The notes beneath the pieces were generated by a model. That model saw only the letters and a program-made list of their open reading frames with translations. It was not told where the DNA came from and did no database searches. The translations under genes and the position numbers were made by a program. From assembly GCA_030272155.1 (NCBI GenBank), contig CP126203.1, positions 4,346,501-4,410,500 on the forward strand: a DNA stretch of 64,000 nt, given 5' to 3'. This document shows, one piece after another, positions 51,866 through 64,000 of the stretch (position 1 is the first letter of the stretch; the number at the start of each line of letters is the position of its first letter). This DNA is from Tetradesmus obliquus (lineage: Eukaryota > Chlorophyta > Chlorophyceae > Sphaeropleales > Scenedesmaceae).

Positions 51866-54157
51866 CTAGTAGCCGCTGCCGTTGTCGGGCACCACCAGCA
51901 CCACATCGCCCGCCTCCAGCGTGCGGATGTCGCGCTCAATCTCAGCCAGCTGCGCCTCCATGGCCTCGTGGCGCTTCACCTTGCTGCCAATGTCCATCAC
52001 AAAGCCCAGCTTCTGGTACTCTGCGGGTGCACGCAAACGACGCAGCGGCAGTGGCAGAGGTGGCCGTTGGCTGCATGCACGCATGCTTGGAAACCAAAGC
52101 AGTAGCAGGGGGGGGGGGCAAATTGTTGCTGCTCACACCAAGCTGCCTCCATCTTGCTCGCCTGTACAGGCCAGCAGACATGCCAGCACAGCAGGAGGCC
52201 TGCTTGCAGGACACACCATTTCATGGCGCGGGCATGGTGGCTGTGTCACTGCCGCGTAGCTCCTGTGTTGAGGCTAAGCACACGATACTAGAAACCCACA
52301 CGCAGTGCCTTGCCGGTATGTGTCAATGCTTGCGCATGACCGCGCACCTGCGTTGAGTGTGGCCCACTTGATCTTGAGGTGGCGCAGCAGCTCCCCGCGC
52401 TCCTCCTCCGACATGGGCACGGCAGTGGGCTGGTTGGACTGCAGTAGATACAAAACATACAATAAAGCATGAGTGCATGTCAGTAGTTCCTCAAACTCTT
52501 GCTGCTTATGCTTATTCTGCAGAGTTTGCTGGTGCTCAAGTTGCATGAACATAGCATGACATGTTATCTCACCATCGCATGCTTGCAGGAGCGTCATGTA
52601 CGACAGGAAACTGATACACAATTGGTTTCCCCAGCAACATTTAGCTGTGCTGGCTGGCTGTTGTGCGATATTGGCTTGCCTGCTGCTCATGCTGTGGCAG
52701 CTAGTTCGGCTCGTCTGCAGCATTCGTTACTACTATGCTGAGGCTGCCTGCCTCCATGTTACAGCCGCTGCCGCCACAACACCTTACCGGCTGCTCCCTG
52801 AGCCGCAGGTACTGCTCCAGCTGCTGCTGCTCCAGCGTGATCTGCTGCTTGTTGCGCTTCAGGTAAGCAGGCACCTGCAGCAGCAGGCAGCAAGGTGCAA
52901 GCACACAACAGCTTGTGGAAGCGAGATTTGACCCCTGATGCTGTGGTCAACCCAGCAGCTGGCTGCCTGATGCAGGAAACTGGGACTGCTTGGTGGCTCA
53001 TCGCCAGCTGCTCGCTATCGGCAGGTGTTGTACTCATATCAAGAGCTGGCGGTCAACAACGCGGGCGTGTATGTTCGGCAGTTGGCTGTAATCCTAGGAG
53101 CACAGCACACAGCTGCATCCAGGGCTGCTGCTGCCGCACCTTGCCGAAGCCTGGCTTCTCCACAAACAGCTTCTCCTCCTTTGGCACCTTCTTGGGGGCA
53201 GCCAGAATCACCTCAACTGCAGCAGCAGCAAGCACGTGCAGTCCTGACTATGCTTGCTCGCATTCACAGCTGCTGCTTGTCAGCACACGAGGGCCGCGGC
53301 GGCACACAGTTGACTGTTGCACCCTGTTTGATGGCCAACGTGCAGCAGCGTGATGCAAAGCTGGCACTGCATCTGTCAGCAGCTGAGATGTGGCTGGGGT
53401 ATTTCCTGCAAGCCCCGCAGCCTGCTGCCGCCCCTGCCCCTGCTGCTGCTGCTATTGCCTGCGCACCTGCGTTTGTGGTGATGAAGTTTTTGTTGCTGGT
53501 GAGCCCCATGATGGGCTTCTCTGTGTGTGCTGGCACTGGGGCCTTCAGCTTCTCCTTGGGCCTGCTGGGGGAGGTGGCTGCATGCCACAACACCACACCA
53601 CAGGGTTGCAGGACAGCAGACGTAAGAGGCTCAGGGTCAGGCAGTTGCAACGTGCAATTGAGGCAAGATGCGTTACAACATTGGCATTCCAGCAGTTGAC
53701 CTTGCTTCATGTCTCCTGCTGTTGATGCTTGCCGGCTTCTGTCAACTGCATGCCTGCAGGAACTCGCTTGTGTAGCGCAGCAACATCAGCAACACCTGGC
53801 CAGGGCAATGCTGCTGAAGCTGCCCCATGGCTCAGGGCCAACACTATCTGTAATGGGAGCAAGGTGCAATTGTAAGGTATTGCTGCTGCTGGTCTGTGTT
53901 GGCACTCACGCTGCGGCAGTACTGGCTCCTTTGCATGCTTGCGCAGGAAGGCCTCTGGGTGCTCTGCATTCTGCCCTATAGCCTTGCCCATAGTCGCTGT
54001 TGCCCGCATTTTTGAGGCCCCAAAGTCTCGTGGGTCAACTTCTCCAGCGTGCTGCAGTGCAGCAGACACTGTGAGTGGCCTGCTGCTGCTTCTGCTGTGT
54101 ACTTGACTGCTAGCAGGTGGCACTCACTCTTGACCGGTACATAGGTGGACGCTCCAT
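51866..54157 (-). CDS. CFAP106: Enkurin (CFAP106/FAP106), ciliary microtubule inner protein
   Basis: Axonemal doublet-microtubule protein. Seven exons: 54157-54128 (ATG), 54051-53910, 53577-53467, 53216-53140, 52874-52788, 52438-52348, 52020-51866; all GT-AG, phases 0,1,1,0,0,1, total 230 aa (animal enkurin is about 256). Landmarks in order: PPMYRS at the N-terminus, EVDPRDFGASKMRATATMGK, KAPVPAHTEKPIMGLTSNKN, VEVILAAPKK, PGFGKVPAYLKR, then the enkurin domain MSEEERGELLRHLKIKWATL and a coiled coil HEAMEAQLAEIERDIRTLEA. The exact phase closure makes the model strong. Together with the DNAAF9 homologue it shows a flagellated lineage. Confidence 0.92.
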
Positions 54158-54708
54158 TACTACTTGCTGCCGTGGCAGCAAGTTATATATGCTCTCATCG
54201 CTCTTGCTGTGCGTGGCCTGCATTCGTGCTGTAGGCTCGGATGGTCACTCGTTTAAAGTTTCGAGACACGTTGTTTCTGTGCCGAGACACCAGTAACACA
54301 TAATTGAACGACTTGAATCCCATTTAGAGTGCCTTCAAGTACGACGAGGAGGGGAAGTACCCGCAGCAGCAAACCCTAACCAGGATGACTGACCCGGTTA
54401 CAACGCTGTTCAACAGCCCCTACACAAAAACCGATGTGCGTGCAACAGCATTAAACGTTCGTTTACCACAATCAATTGCAGACGAAAACCGTACCCTGCC
54501 TTGCAACAACAGTGCTGGTCCTCCGCCACAGCTGGACATTGCACGAGCAGCTGGTACACGTTCAGAATGATTCTATAATCAATTTGTTGATGATGCAGAC
54601 AGAACCCGGCATCGTCACGCAGACCTCGCGTTTGCCTGGGTGCTGACTGCCATGTGATGCCTGGCTAGAAGACAGCAGCAGCACATGCACATGGAAGCAC
54701 ATCGCGCC
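54158..54708. other. Region upstream of enkurin
   Basis: Holds the enkurin promoter. On the plus strand an isolated exon-like stretch (54327-54427) follows a CATTTAG acceptor and reads SAFKYDEEGKYPQQQTLTRM, ending at a GT; no neighbouring exon could be joined in phase, so it is left as an orphan. Confidence 0.35.
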
Positions 54709-57700
54709 CTAGCTTGTGGTCAGCAGCGCCAGCAGCTCCCCAAGGTCATCATCGTCATCTGCTCCTCCTCCTGCTGCTGCTGGTGGTGGCTGTGCTGCAG
54801 CAGCTGGGAAGCTGAAGGGTGCTGCTGCAGCTGCCGCCTGCGGCTGCTGCCACTGTAGCGGCGCCGGCTGGTACGGAGTTGGCTGCTGCTGTTGAAATTG
54901 TAGCGATGGAACAGCTGCGCCAGGCGCAGCTGTGGCAGCAGGGGGAGCTGCTGCCGGAGTGTACTGCATGGGCACGTGGTAAGAGGGCTGCTGCTGGTAC
55001 AGCTGGGGCTGCTGCTGCTGCACAGCTGCTGCAGGTGGCAGGGCTACAGCAGCAGCACCACTCTGCCAGCTGAGTGCTCCTGCTACTGCTGCTGGCTGCT
55101 GCGGGGCTTGGTAGTAGGAAAAAATGGGCACAGACGCTGAGGCTGTAGCAGCAGCAGGAGCAGCAGCCCGCCAAGGCTCCTGCAGCATCGGCTGCTGCTG
55201 CTGCTGCAGCTGCTGCTGTGGCATCGGCTGGCGCTGCGTGTTGAAAGCAGCCAGCAGCGCTGCCTGCGCCTCACGCTCCTGCCTCTGCTTCTCCTCCTCG
55301 GCTCTCTTGCTCTCCGCCATAGCAATCGCCAGCTGCCGTTCAAACTCATCCTCTTCGCCACCCGCAGCAGCTGGCGCAGCAGCCACAGCAGCAGCAGACT
55401 CCGCAAGCGCCGCCCTGAGCAGCGCCTCCTCATGCGGGGTGCGGACCCCTGCAGGGCCCCCTGCTGTTGCTGCTGCTGCCGCTGCTACTGCTGCTGGCAG
55501 TCCCTGCCAAGCCCCGTCCTCTGCTGCATCCGGCGGCGGCTGCCAGCCTGCTGCTCTGGCTGCCTGTTCGTATTCCCGCTGTGCCTGTACGTCTGCCACC
55601 TCTTCGTCATCGCTTGGCTGCTCGCTGTCATCTTCGTCATCGGAGCTGTCTGACCCCAGCTGCATGGCCAGCAGGGCGTTGAACTTGGAGATGTCTGAGC
55701 AGCAGTAGCAGCAGCACGGCAGCAACACGGCAACAGCAGCGCAGCAGCACCAGGGTTACCAACTGATTGCTGGTATCAGCCAGTATCGAGGAGCAACGGT
55801 GAGTTTGACCAGGTCTGAGCAAGCTATGTCCAGGCAACATTTGCCACGTGCGCAGATCTGTTGACGTCCGTCGCGCTTGCAAGCTCACTGCATAGGTTGA
55901 CAATGGCATGTGTGTGCAGCTGCTCAACTCTCAACTCTCTCTCTTGTTTTTTCTGCATACCCTGCTGTCTCGCCACTTCCTGCAAGCAGTGCCCTCCCAT
56001 CCCCTTCCTGCAAGCCCTGCGCTCTCACCCCTTTCCTGCAAGCCCTGCTCTCCCACCCCCTTCCTGCACGCCCTGCCCTCCCACCACTTTATGCACCCCT
56101 GCTCTCCCATCCCCTTCCTGCAACCTCTGCTCTCTGATACTCCCCTTCCTGCAAGCCCTGCTCTCCCACCCTGTCAGGTCAAGCCGTAACAATGCCATCC
56201 GCCCCTCAACACCCACCTGTGATGAATTTGCCAGTGCCCATGATGCTAGCGTGGTCCACTGAGCCACCCCCAGTGGATCCAGCAGCGCCACTCACACCAA
56301 AGCCACTGGCAGCCTCCCCGAGCCCCGATTCGTTTGCAGCGTTGCTGCCCTGCTCCCAGCCGGCCGACGACACGCCGTCTCCCGCCTCTGCTGCTTTGCG
56401 CCTGGCTGCTCGCCGCTGGTTCTTTTTGGCAGCCTTGCCAGCGCCTGCAGCAGCAGCAGCACCAGCAGCAGCATGCAAAAGTGTCAGCATACACGGTCAC
56501 AACTGATGCACCAGCTCCTGGAAGATGACAGTGACTGTTCCTATTGAATATTTCTGCAAAAAGGCACTGGCTGCTGCAGATATCACCCCACCCACCAGCA
56601 AATGTCTTCCACATCACACAACTAGGCAACTGGCTCCATCCATACAATATCCACGCAGCGCACCCCCGCTGTCTTCAGCCAGCTCCATGCCAAGTGGCTG
56701 CTGCTGCGGCTGTCGGCCCCTGGCCAGAAATACTATAGCTACTGGCAGATCAACTACATTTCACATGTCACTGACACTTCAAGGCAGGCAGCGCACCGCC
56801 GCTGTCTTAATCCAGCTCCATGCCAGGTGGCAGCTGCTGCAGCTTTCCGCCCCTGGCCAGAAACACTACAGCTACAGGCATCATAAACTATATTTCGCAT
56901 GTCACTGACACTTAATGGCAGGCAGCGCACCGCCGCTGTCTTCAGCCAGCTCCATGCCAGAGGGGCAGCTCCTGCGGCTGTCTGCCCCCCTGACCAGAAA
57001 CACTATAGCTACAGGCATAATCAACTATATTTCACATGTGACTGACACAAGGCAGGCAGCACACCCCCGCTGTCTTCAGCCAGCTCCATGCCAGGTGGCA
57101 GCTCCTGGGGCCCCTTGTCCTTGCTCAGGTTGCGCCCCAGCGGGTCAGCCTTGGGCACAGAGGGGATGGGGCTGCAGCACAACAGCAGGCAAGATGCGCA
57201 GCAAGCACATAAAGCAACGCATGTGACGCAATACTCATGACTTTATTTGTAAAGCTGGCACAACACACTGAGCATAGCATCATGTGCAGCCAAATGCCAG
57301 TGCTAGGCACAAGAGGCTGCTGCTACAGAAGAGCATGCCACGTTTCAACGGTTGCTGTGCCATGACGGTGTCAAGCAATGCAGAGGGTCTGCCTAAACGA
57401 GATGCTGCGGACACATCAAGCTTTGTGTGCAAGGGCTCAGTGACGTCCAGCAGCTAGTGCATCAAAGGCGGCCACAGCACTCTGTGCAGGCAGTACCAGC
57501 CGCTGCATCTGCAGTTGCGCAGCTGTGCAGTTGCAGCGACCCCACCAACTGCCCTCGCACTTACAAAACAGCATGCACTACATGCACAGCGCAGCACAGC
57601 ACGACGCCCACTTTGGTCGAACGCTGACATGCAGAAAAAGCAACTTTCTGTCAAAAGCAGGCACTCACGGCAGCTTCACCACTGCCGGCTGAGGCATGGA

Positions 57701-59707
57701 CAGCCTCGGCTGCTGCGGCTTCTTCTTCTTGGGCGGCGCTGCTGCTTGCCCCTCTGCAGCGTTGCTAGCTGTGCCGGCCCCCTTGCCCCGCTTGCTGCTG
57801 CTGGCTCCGTTGCTGGCCTGCAGCATTGCAAATAAGGCAGGCACATGAAGGCAGCAGCGTGCATTTGTCCTCTGGTCAGCATCGACTTGACATCGCCAAC
57901 GCAGCACACCAACAATGCTGCGTTGCTGTCAACGGTTTCAATGTTTTGAGCTACACCACTTCCGTCTGCTAGCCAGGCTTGCTGTGCCGATGCACCAGCA
58001 GCGCTGTACCACAGACTGCTGGTGCTGCTGCAACCTCGTGCAGCAGACACAGCTTGTCGCCTCAATTCTTGCTGCCGCAAGCGCCACCCTGTCAGGCTGT
58101 TGCTGCTGCTGCTGCTGCTGCAGATGCATGCCGAGTGCTCCGTTGCGCATGCACCAGACTGACTCCACCAGTTGCAGTTTCGGGTGCAGATAGGGAGCGC
58201 GTGTGCGCTGCGCCCCTGTGCGCATGAAAAGGCGACACACGCTGCATGATGCTGTTTCATATGCGCATGGAGCAGCGCTGGTGCGCTGCCGCCTCACCTG
58301 CACAGGGACTGGCGGCGGTTTCGCCTCTGTCCTTGCATAGATGCGCTTGCAGTGCAGCACGAGCCCCTTGCAGACTTCCTCAGATGCAGACTTGCTGGTC
58401 TTGCCCTTAGGGCAGGCTGCAGGTGCAGCAGCAGCAGCAGCAGCAGCAGTCAACACAAAAAAAAGACATCGCTCAATTCGACCGATTCAAGGCTGCAACT
58501 GCGTACAGTACGCACATCTAACAGCCGCAGCAGTGCTCACACAAGCCACACTGCTGGTCAACTGGTAATCAAGCAGCGACAGAGTTCAAGCCACGAGGCC
58601 AGGAAAACCACTGAAATGTACACGCAACACCAGCACACTGCTGCGAGCTGCGTGCATTGCCTGCTCACCAAAATTGCTGTAGGGAATTTTGGGGCATCTG
58701 CAGACAGCAGCAGGAGCAGCAGCCGGTGCGTTCGATACTCATGCCATGCGGCCGCCACATCGGTGACAGCAGGCCAAAACAGTGCCGCTTCCCTGCCAGA
58801 CGTTTCTGCATGCAACTGCTTGCATCATTATGTGCACTGCTGACTGCTGGCATTGGTGGGGTACTGCAGTACTGCTTGCAGGAAGTTGGTGAGGTGCAGC
58901 ATCCTAGTCAGTAGCCAAGGCTGCCAAAAGTCCACACCACACCTACAATGAGTATCCTTTGCTACTAACACTTCTCTTTTGAGCCAACGGTTCCCTGTCA
59001 CTGGCTAATCTGGACTCCTGCTCTGTGCCAGCTGCAAATCGACTGCTCTGAGCCCAAACTGCATTGGCCACAACTGCTGCAGTAATGGTGCTAGGCTGCT
59101 GCACCTTTTGTGCTTGTCGCTTGATCACAATGCTGCAATTGATCATAATGCTGCAATTGGTGTGAGCTGCCGTGAGCCATGGCCTTGACAGTGTAATGTA
59201 TGGTGAGCCATTACCCTGGCTGTGTATCCTCAACCTGTTTGGTGGCGCGCACAGCAGCAAAGCTTGCTGTGCCTTGCACTCACTTGCCCTGCGTGCCCTT
59301 TGATCCTGAACTGACATACTTCTTTATACACTGTGTGTGGTAGATGTCGCCATCAGGCACTCGGTGGCAGTTGGCTGAGCACTCGACGCTGACGCATTCC
59401 TGCAAGCAGAGGCAAGAGTACGCATGGCCAGATGCACGCAGTGCAGGCCGGTACGCTGTCCATGCATGACCTGCTGGTGCCTACGTGGGTTCAAAACTGC
59501 TGCTACGACTACCAGACAGTATCATCCGAGGCGGCAGCTGCGAATCAGGGCCACCAGCAAAGAGAGATCTTGCTGGAGGGGTGTAGTACTGCTGCTGCAC
59601 AAGCTAAAACGCGGCATGTCCAAGCGGCTGCTTGCCTCTACTTCGGCGTCAGCCTCCTTCCCACAAATATCACACGTCCCGCGGTAAGCCTGCTCCAGCG
59701 TGCCCAT
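54709..59707 (-). CDS. PHD/RING-like zinc-finger protein with two UIM motifs
   Basis: Exons found: 59707-59642 (ATG), 59399-59284, 58416-58298, 57817-57669, 57171 to about 57065, 56444-56217 and 55694-54709 (stop). Phases agree for most joins; a small exon is probably missing between 59284 and 58416. The N-terminal zinc-binding module has CDICGKEADAE, ECVSVECSANCHRVPDGDIY, HTQCIKK, then CPKGK and EEVCKGLVLHCKRIY. Middle exons are Lys-rich (PPKKKKPQQP, AAKKNQRRAARRKAAE). The last exon has an acidic Ser run and two ubiquitin-interacting motifs (EEALLRAALAES, DEFERQLAIAMAES), then Gln/Pro-rich sequence. A ubiquitin-linked role is inferred; I cannot name the orthologue. Confidence 0.6.
55975..56172. 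repeat. ~27-bp minisatellite, about seven units
   Basis: Degenerate units of CTTCCTGCAAGCCCTGCTCT followed by cccaccc in an intron of the zinc-finger/UIM gene. On the minus strand this is a purine-rich GGAGGAAGG-like array. Confidence 0.85.
56650..57060 (-). repeat. Three ~125-bp copies of a zinc-finger gene exon end
   Basis: The exon end GGCATGGAGCTGGCTGAAGA plus cagcgg (real copy at about 57065-57095) recurs near 56948, 56818 and 56682. Each is followed by the same intron start (ctgcctgcc, then tgtcagtgacatg). Confidence 0.85.
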
Positions 59708-61256
59708 CCGTGGAGACTGCTGGTGCTACACGCTCCAGCAATCCAGGGCCAGGCGATGCTTGGCGATGCACGAGGTCAAACAACGTAACGTTAACAACGT
59801 AACGTTAAACAAACTTGAAGCACATAAACTATCACACGTTAGGTGAACATCAGTCGCTGACGTGTGTATTTGGCAGCAAACGCAGCAAACTGTCTTTCAC
59901 GGTGTGTGCTTGCTGATCAGTGGGTGGCTGCAGCACAAAGTTCGCTACACTCAACAAGTTGATGAATTTTGGTTCTGACTTGCTTCGCATATCCGAGCTG
60001 TGACTTGTCAGTGGCTGGGCTGAGGTTTTCACCGCATTCAAAAAGGTGCACCATGTGGCTTGATTGCCCCAGGCTGGTATTCTTAGGTCTGCTCCCGCTG
60101 CCATTCAGTCTGTAACTGACGGCCAATACGTTGACACGTTACCAAGTGTACCTTTGTGCAAGTAGGGTTTCAGCAAGCGCCTGAGGCCTCAAGTTCCCGA
60201 TCATGATCAACACATGCGCATCACCACACCTGCAAAGCAACAGTAAGCTGTATAGTATGGTAGCACAGCAAATGAACTGCATAAATTGTACAATGTGGAC
60301 GGCTGATGCTGGCGCGACTCAGTGGCAGTCACTGTGACAGCTTGCTACACCGTCAGGCCCTGCAACCGTGGGACACGCTGCCTTTGCCTCCACAACCTGG
60401 TGTGCTGCCAGTGCATGTTTCAATGCCTCTCGAATCATATCTTCAACAAACTACCAACACAAAGGCTTGCAAGCCAATTGAGTCCACTGAGGCTGCCAGC
60501 CAACAGAGAATGCGACACTGCCTCTACTGTGCAGAAAACCGGGGCCTGATGTAGACACAGCGCCTGTGCAGGTGTGACTGCCACTGAAACAGCCTGATAG
60601 GTGCACCTGTCCTGCAAGAGAATGCTGAAGATTCCTGTAAAGATGGACAGTTTAACACGAAAATTGCAAAGCTGCGCACCTTCAAGCACTGCCTGTGCAC
60701 AGTGTCAGCCTGCAGCACATGGAACATGCTGAAAGCTGCGAGGACACAACCGCAGATGCTACGGAACCGTCAGCACAACAGATGACACGGCATATGTGGC
60801 TACTGCTCATCATCAATCAGCGCAACATTGGCAACAAGACCCACTGCATGATAGTGCGCAGCTGCCATGCACACACACCTGGCTTGCAGGATATGCGCAG
60901 CACATGTGCGTGATGCAACAGCGCACAGCTGGGAGCTGCAGCAAGCAGGCGCTCAAACCATTTGGGCCTGATACCCTGATACCCTAATACTATGATAATC
61001 ACCAGAAAAGTCACCTCGAATCCCAACGAGCTATCATGAATGCGGTGTGAACTATGAACTATGAAGTGTTGCAGCCTGAGGAAGCAAGGCTCTGCTACGG
61101 CTGCAGCCAGGCAACTCAAAAAGAATCTGGCAGGTGCACTGGACATGTGCAGCAGTGCGGGAGCAACAATCATGCAGCTGCTTGCACCAACCAGAGGACA
61201 GATGCGAAACCAGTTGCCGCCTTAGGTGTCACAGACAAACCCATCATGTTTTGCAG
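59708..61256. other. Intergenic region
   Basis: About 1.5 kb. A minus-strand frame at 60104-59850 (NQATWCTFLNAVKTSAQPLT, ending LRLLPNTHVSD) looks mildly protein-like, but no neighbours or motifs support it. ACGTAACGTTAACAACGTAA near 59782 is a short inverted/direct repeat. Nothing else noted. Confidence 0.35.
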
Positions 61257-61320
61257 CACCAAGCAACTGTTTTTTGGCGAGTCCAGCACTGAAATGCTGC
61301 GTCTTCTGGGCGCGCCGCAT
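61257..61320 (+). CDS. Isolated exon resembling PHAF1 (UPF0183/C16orf70)
   Basis: A TTTTGCAG acceptor, 64 bases reading TKQLFFGESSTEMLRLLGAP plus H, and a GTGAGC donor. The FG(D/E)S...(D/E)(V/M)L..LG(S/A)PH pattern is characteristic of the phagosome-assembly factor PHAF1 family. No preceding or following exon was found, so this is either a piece of a gene with long introns or a relic. Confidence 0.35.
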
Positions 61321-61836
61321 GTGAGCTTTGCCGCGGCGCCATAAGCGGCATTGGCACGCCACCATGCAGCTGGGATCATACGCTGGAGCGCCATACAGTG
61401 GCAAGTGGCGAGGGCAGACACAATTGCAACTTTCAGCTGTTCTGGATGCGCGCATTTAACCAACTGTGCACCCAGACATAGCACTCCCCTAAGTACATAA
61501 CCAACAGCGCAGCGGGGTGCCACTGCCCTGTACAAGCAAGTCTTGCAGAGTACATTGTGCTGCAGCCAGCACTGCAAACCATGATACATGCTACCTTCTG
61601 CACCCAGCCGCCTGGTTGAAGGCAGGTTCTTCTGTCATGTGCCAACGTGGCCGCATTGTGCTGCGCCCATAGGACTAAACTAACTTCCTGTAAGTCTTCA
61701 GCCGATTCGCAGGCTGAAGCAGTGCCGCAGTGTCTTGAACACTAGTCTTGAGGTCCTGACGCGTGCGCACTGTCCATGCCCTGACGATGACTCACCAACC
61801 CCAGCAAGCATCGATCTGCATTGCCTGCGCATGGCT

Positions 61837-62175
61837 CAGCTGTCCAGCGCAGCTGCATTGCCACAGTATGGCCCAGCTGTCCAGCGCAGCTGCATTGCCA
61901 CAGTATGGCCCAGCTGTCCAGCGCAGCTGCTTTGCCACAGTATGGCCCAGCTGTCCAGCGCAGCTGCATTGCCACAGTATGGCCCAGCTGTCCAGCGCAG
62001 CTGCATTGCCACAGTATGGCCCAGCTGTCCAGCGCAGCTGTCCAGCGCAGCTGCATTGCCACAGTATGGCTCAGCTGTCCAGCGCAGCTGCATTGCCACA
62101 GTATGGCCCAGCTGTCCAGTGCAGCTGTCCAGCGGATCTGCATTGCCACCGTATGGCTCAACTGTCCAGCGCAGC
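61837..62175. repeat. 37-bp minisatellite, about nine units
   Basis: Units made of CAGCTGTCCAGCGCAGCTGC and then attgccacagtatggcc, some of them partial. The unit has no stop codon in any of several frames, so long spurious frames cross it on both strands. Confidence 0.95.
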
Positions 62176-62294
62176 GTCTGGCTGCTGCAGCCAGAACTGG
62201 GTTCGCTGCCCTTGTTCGAACCACACAAGCCGCCAGCACAGCAGCTGCCGCTGCACTTCCCAGCTGTTCTGTTGTACATTGTACCAAAGCCAAC

Positions 62295-62370
62295 CCTCAG
62301 CCTGCCGGCCGCTGCCCTGCTGCACCCTGAAGCGAGGACTGCAGCGGCAGCGGCGCATTGCTCTGCAGCC
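62295..62370 (-). repeat. Copy of the end of the downstream minus-strand gene
   Basis: Repeats the segment at about 62447-62520 (CAGCCTGCCGGCCGCTGCCC, then the GCGAGG and GCAGCGGC blocks). That segment encodes the last ~20 residues and stop of the cyclase-like exon. Confidence 0.8.
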
Positions 62371-62444
62371 AGTCACCTCATCTGTGTCGCCTAAAATCAC
62401 TGCAGCCATCGTGAGCAAATTTTTTGCTGCACTTCAGTCAACCT

Positions 62445-62854
62445 TCAGCCTGCCGGCCGCTGCCCTGCTGCACCCTGCAGCGAGGCCTCCCGCTGCAGCG
62501 GCGCGTTGCTCTGCAGCGATTGCTCTCGCTGCAACAAGCCGGCGTCCTCCGCCGCCGCAGCACCTGCGCCCGCCGCCGCGGCAGCAGCAGCAGCCTGCCG
62601 CATCATTGCAGCCTGCCAGGTCGCCACAAGCTTCCCTGGGACAGTCAGCTGCACCTCGGGTAAGCCCTCAACCCTGCCTGATGCTGCAACGAGTCTGGCG
62701 CCCTTACCCCTGGGGGCCTCGAGTGGGAAAGCTCTGCCTGACAGGCTGTCACTGATGATTTGAACCATGTCAAAAGTGCCGCTGCCTTTGAAGCTGAAGC
62801 TGCCCAAATGCACCGCCCACACTGCCTCCCGCTGGGCTGGCAGCTGCTCCGCTG

Positions 62855-62888
<34 letters not shown>

Positions 62889-63713
62889 CTCGCTTGTAGG
62901 AGGTGCATCAGCAGCAGCAGCAGCAGCAGCAGAAGGTGCAGCAGTGGCTGCTGCTGCTGGCGGCGGCTGGGGCAGCACCAAAAGGCTTGCATCCGGCACT
63001 CCAGGCCTACTGCAGGGCACCAGCGGCGAGGTACTGAAGCTGTGGGCCCTAGGCGTCACCTCTACTGCACAATTGGCCCCAGCCCCTCGCTGTACTGCTG
63101 CTGCTGCTGCTGCTGGGTGGGCAGATCCTGAACCTTGGACGTCATCCGCTGCTACTGCATCTAGCGGCCCACTTGTAGCTTCTTCGTGCAGCGGCAGCGG
63201 CGGTAAGCCATGGCCAAAACCAGGCAGCCCAGCCCTCCAGCCTCCTAAACCATAGGCATGCATTGCTCCGCTGCTGCTGCTGTTGCTGCTGAGGTAGCGA
63301 GCAGCAGTCTCGCTCCTGCTCCTGCCCACCACAAGCAGGTCTGCAGTATCAGCACCAAACTCATCTGCTGCTGCTGCTGCTGGCAGCCGCCGGCCTGCAA
63401 AAGCAGCCCAGCGGCCGCCGCCCGGCCGCAGCTGCTGCTGCTGCAGCTGCTGCGCCGCAGGCGCGGCTGCGCCGATGCTGCTGCTGCGCACGCTGCTGCC
63501 TGTTGCTGCGCTGCGCAGCGCCGGCTGGTGCTGCTGCAGGGTTTGCTCGTGGTGGCGCAGCAGGTTCTCAGTTAACTGCAGGCCCTGCTGCTCTGCGTCC
63601 CACAGCTTATCACTGTTGTCAGGGGCTGGGGCTGGCATGCTGGCCTCTACGCCGCTGTCTACGGAGGCCCAGGCTGCAAACAGCTTCTGGGCTAGCGCCA
63701 GGTCAGTCACGAT
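62445..63713 (-). CDS. C-terminal exon of a possible class III nucleotide cyclase
   Basis: A 1269-bp exon from an acceptor at 63713 (TTCCTGCAG) to TGA at 62445, 422 residues. It opens IVTDLALAQKLFAAWASVDS and is then largely Ala/Gln/Ser-rich. Near its end a conserved block reads VWAVHLGSFSFKGSGTFDMV, then RAFPLEAPRGKGARL and EVQLTVPG. A (D/H)LG...(F/L)KG.....V segment followed by R.FP closes class III adenylyl/guanylyl cyclase domains, and algae encode many. The catalytic metal-binding residues would lie in upstream exons beyond what could be modelled, so the call is tentative. The last codons are duplicated downstream. Confidence 0.45.
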
Positions 63714-64000
63714 CTGCAGGAAGCGGCGCAGTGGCAGGCGAAAGCATATCAGAAAGGCAGTGAGGAAGCATGTGCTGGGGTGTGGCTTGCCTCTCACTTA
63801 CACCTTACAGCTGACCGATGTTGCAAAAAAAAGCCGCGTCTGCAATGGCACATCCACTGGCAGGGTTGACTATGGTTTGCCTGCCGGCCAGCTGCGGTGC
63901 CCAGCCATCTAACCCCTGCTGCTTGTGCTCCTGCAACCTTCCAATCTACCACATTGCAAACACACAACACGTTGTAACAACGCAATCAAACATTTACTTA

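Overview
The window looks like nuclear DNA of a green alga. Host genes are intron-rich with GT-AG junctions. Their proteins carry long alanine, glutamine and serine runs encoded by CAG/GCA/CTG-type repeats. Two host genes are cilium-specific (a DNAAF9/Shulin homologue and enkurin/CFAP106), so the lineage makes flagella; a chlorophycean alga is the best guess, and the species cannot be told from sequence alone.

Layout. 1-3337 (-): 5' part of a DNAAF9 homologue that runs off the left edge. 3946-13089 (+): a secreted FAD-linked aldonolactone-oxidase-type gene with 15 phase-consistent exons. About 13.47-22.27 kb: remains of an endogenous polinton-like virus (PLV), with a compact, intron-poor cluster: membrane lysozyme-like protein, penton-like protein, basic protein, packaging ATPase, CUE-like protein, virion protein and a discoidin-like protein on +, then a small protein and a truncated major capsid protein on -. 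The discoidin gene is split by two head-to-tail copies of a tyrosine-recombinase element, one full-length and one internally deleted. The capsid gene is cut at its 5' end and abuts a truncated Fanzor (eukaryotic TnpB-like) nuclease gene (22.27-23.2 kb). A satellite array and a 428-bp GT array follow.

25-29.7 kb: an unknown zinc-binding ORF, a region of hairpins, a possible BAH-like gene (-) and a RuvC-type resolvase ORF with one in-frame TAG. 29.7-34.2 kb (-): an unrecognised multi-exon gene. 35.7-43.0 kb (-): SMG7/EST1. 44.2-50.0 kb (+): an AP2-domain regulator. 51.9-54.2 kb (-): enkurin. 54.7-59.7 kb (-): a zinc-finger/UIM protein. 61.26 kb (+): a PHAF1-like exon. 62.4-63.7 kb (-): a possible nucleotide-cyclase C-terminal region.

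Two themes stand out. First, a decaying viral element carrying nested mobile elements: tyrosine recombinase inside a virion gene, and Fanzor fused to the broken capsid gene. Second, nearly every host gene that could be modelled has partial copies of exon ends, each copied with its own splice site or stop codon, lying in the neighbouring intron or 3' flank.
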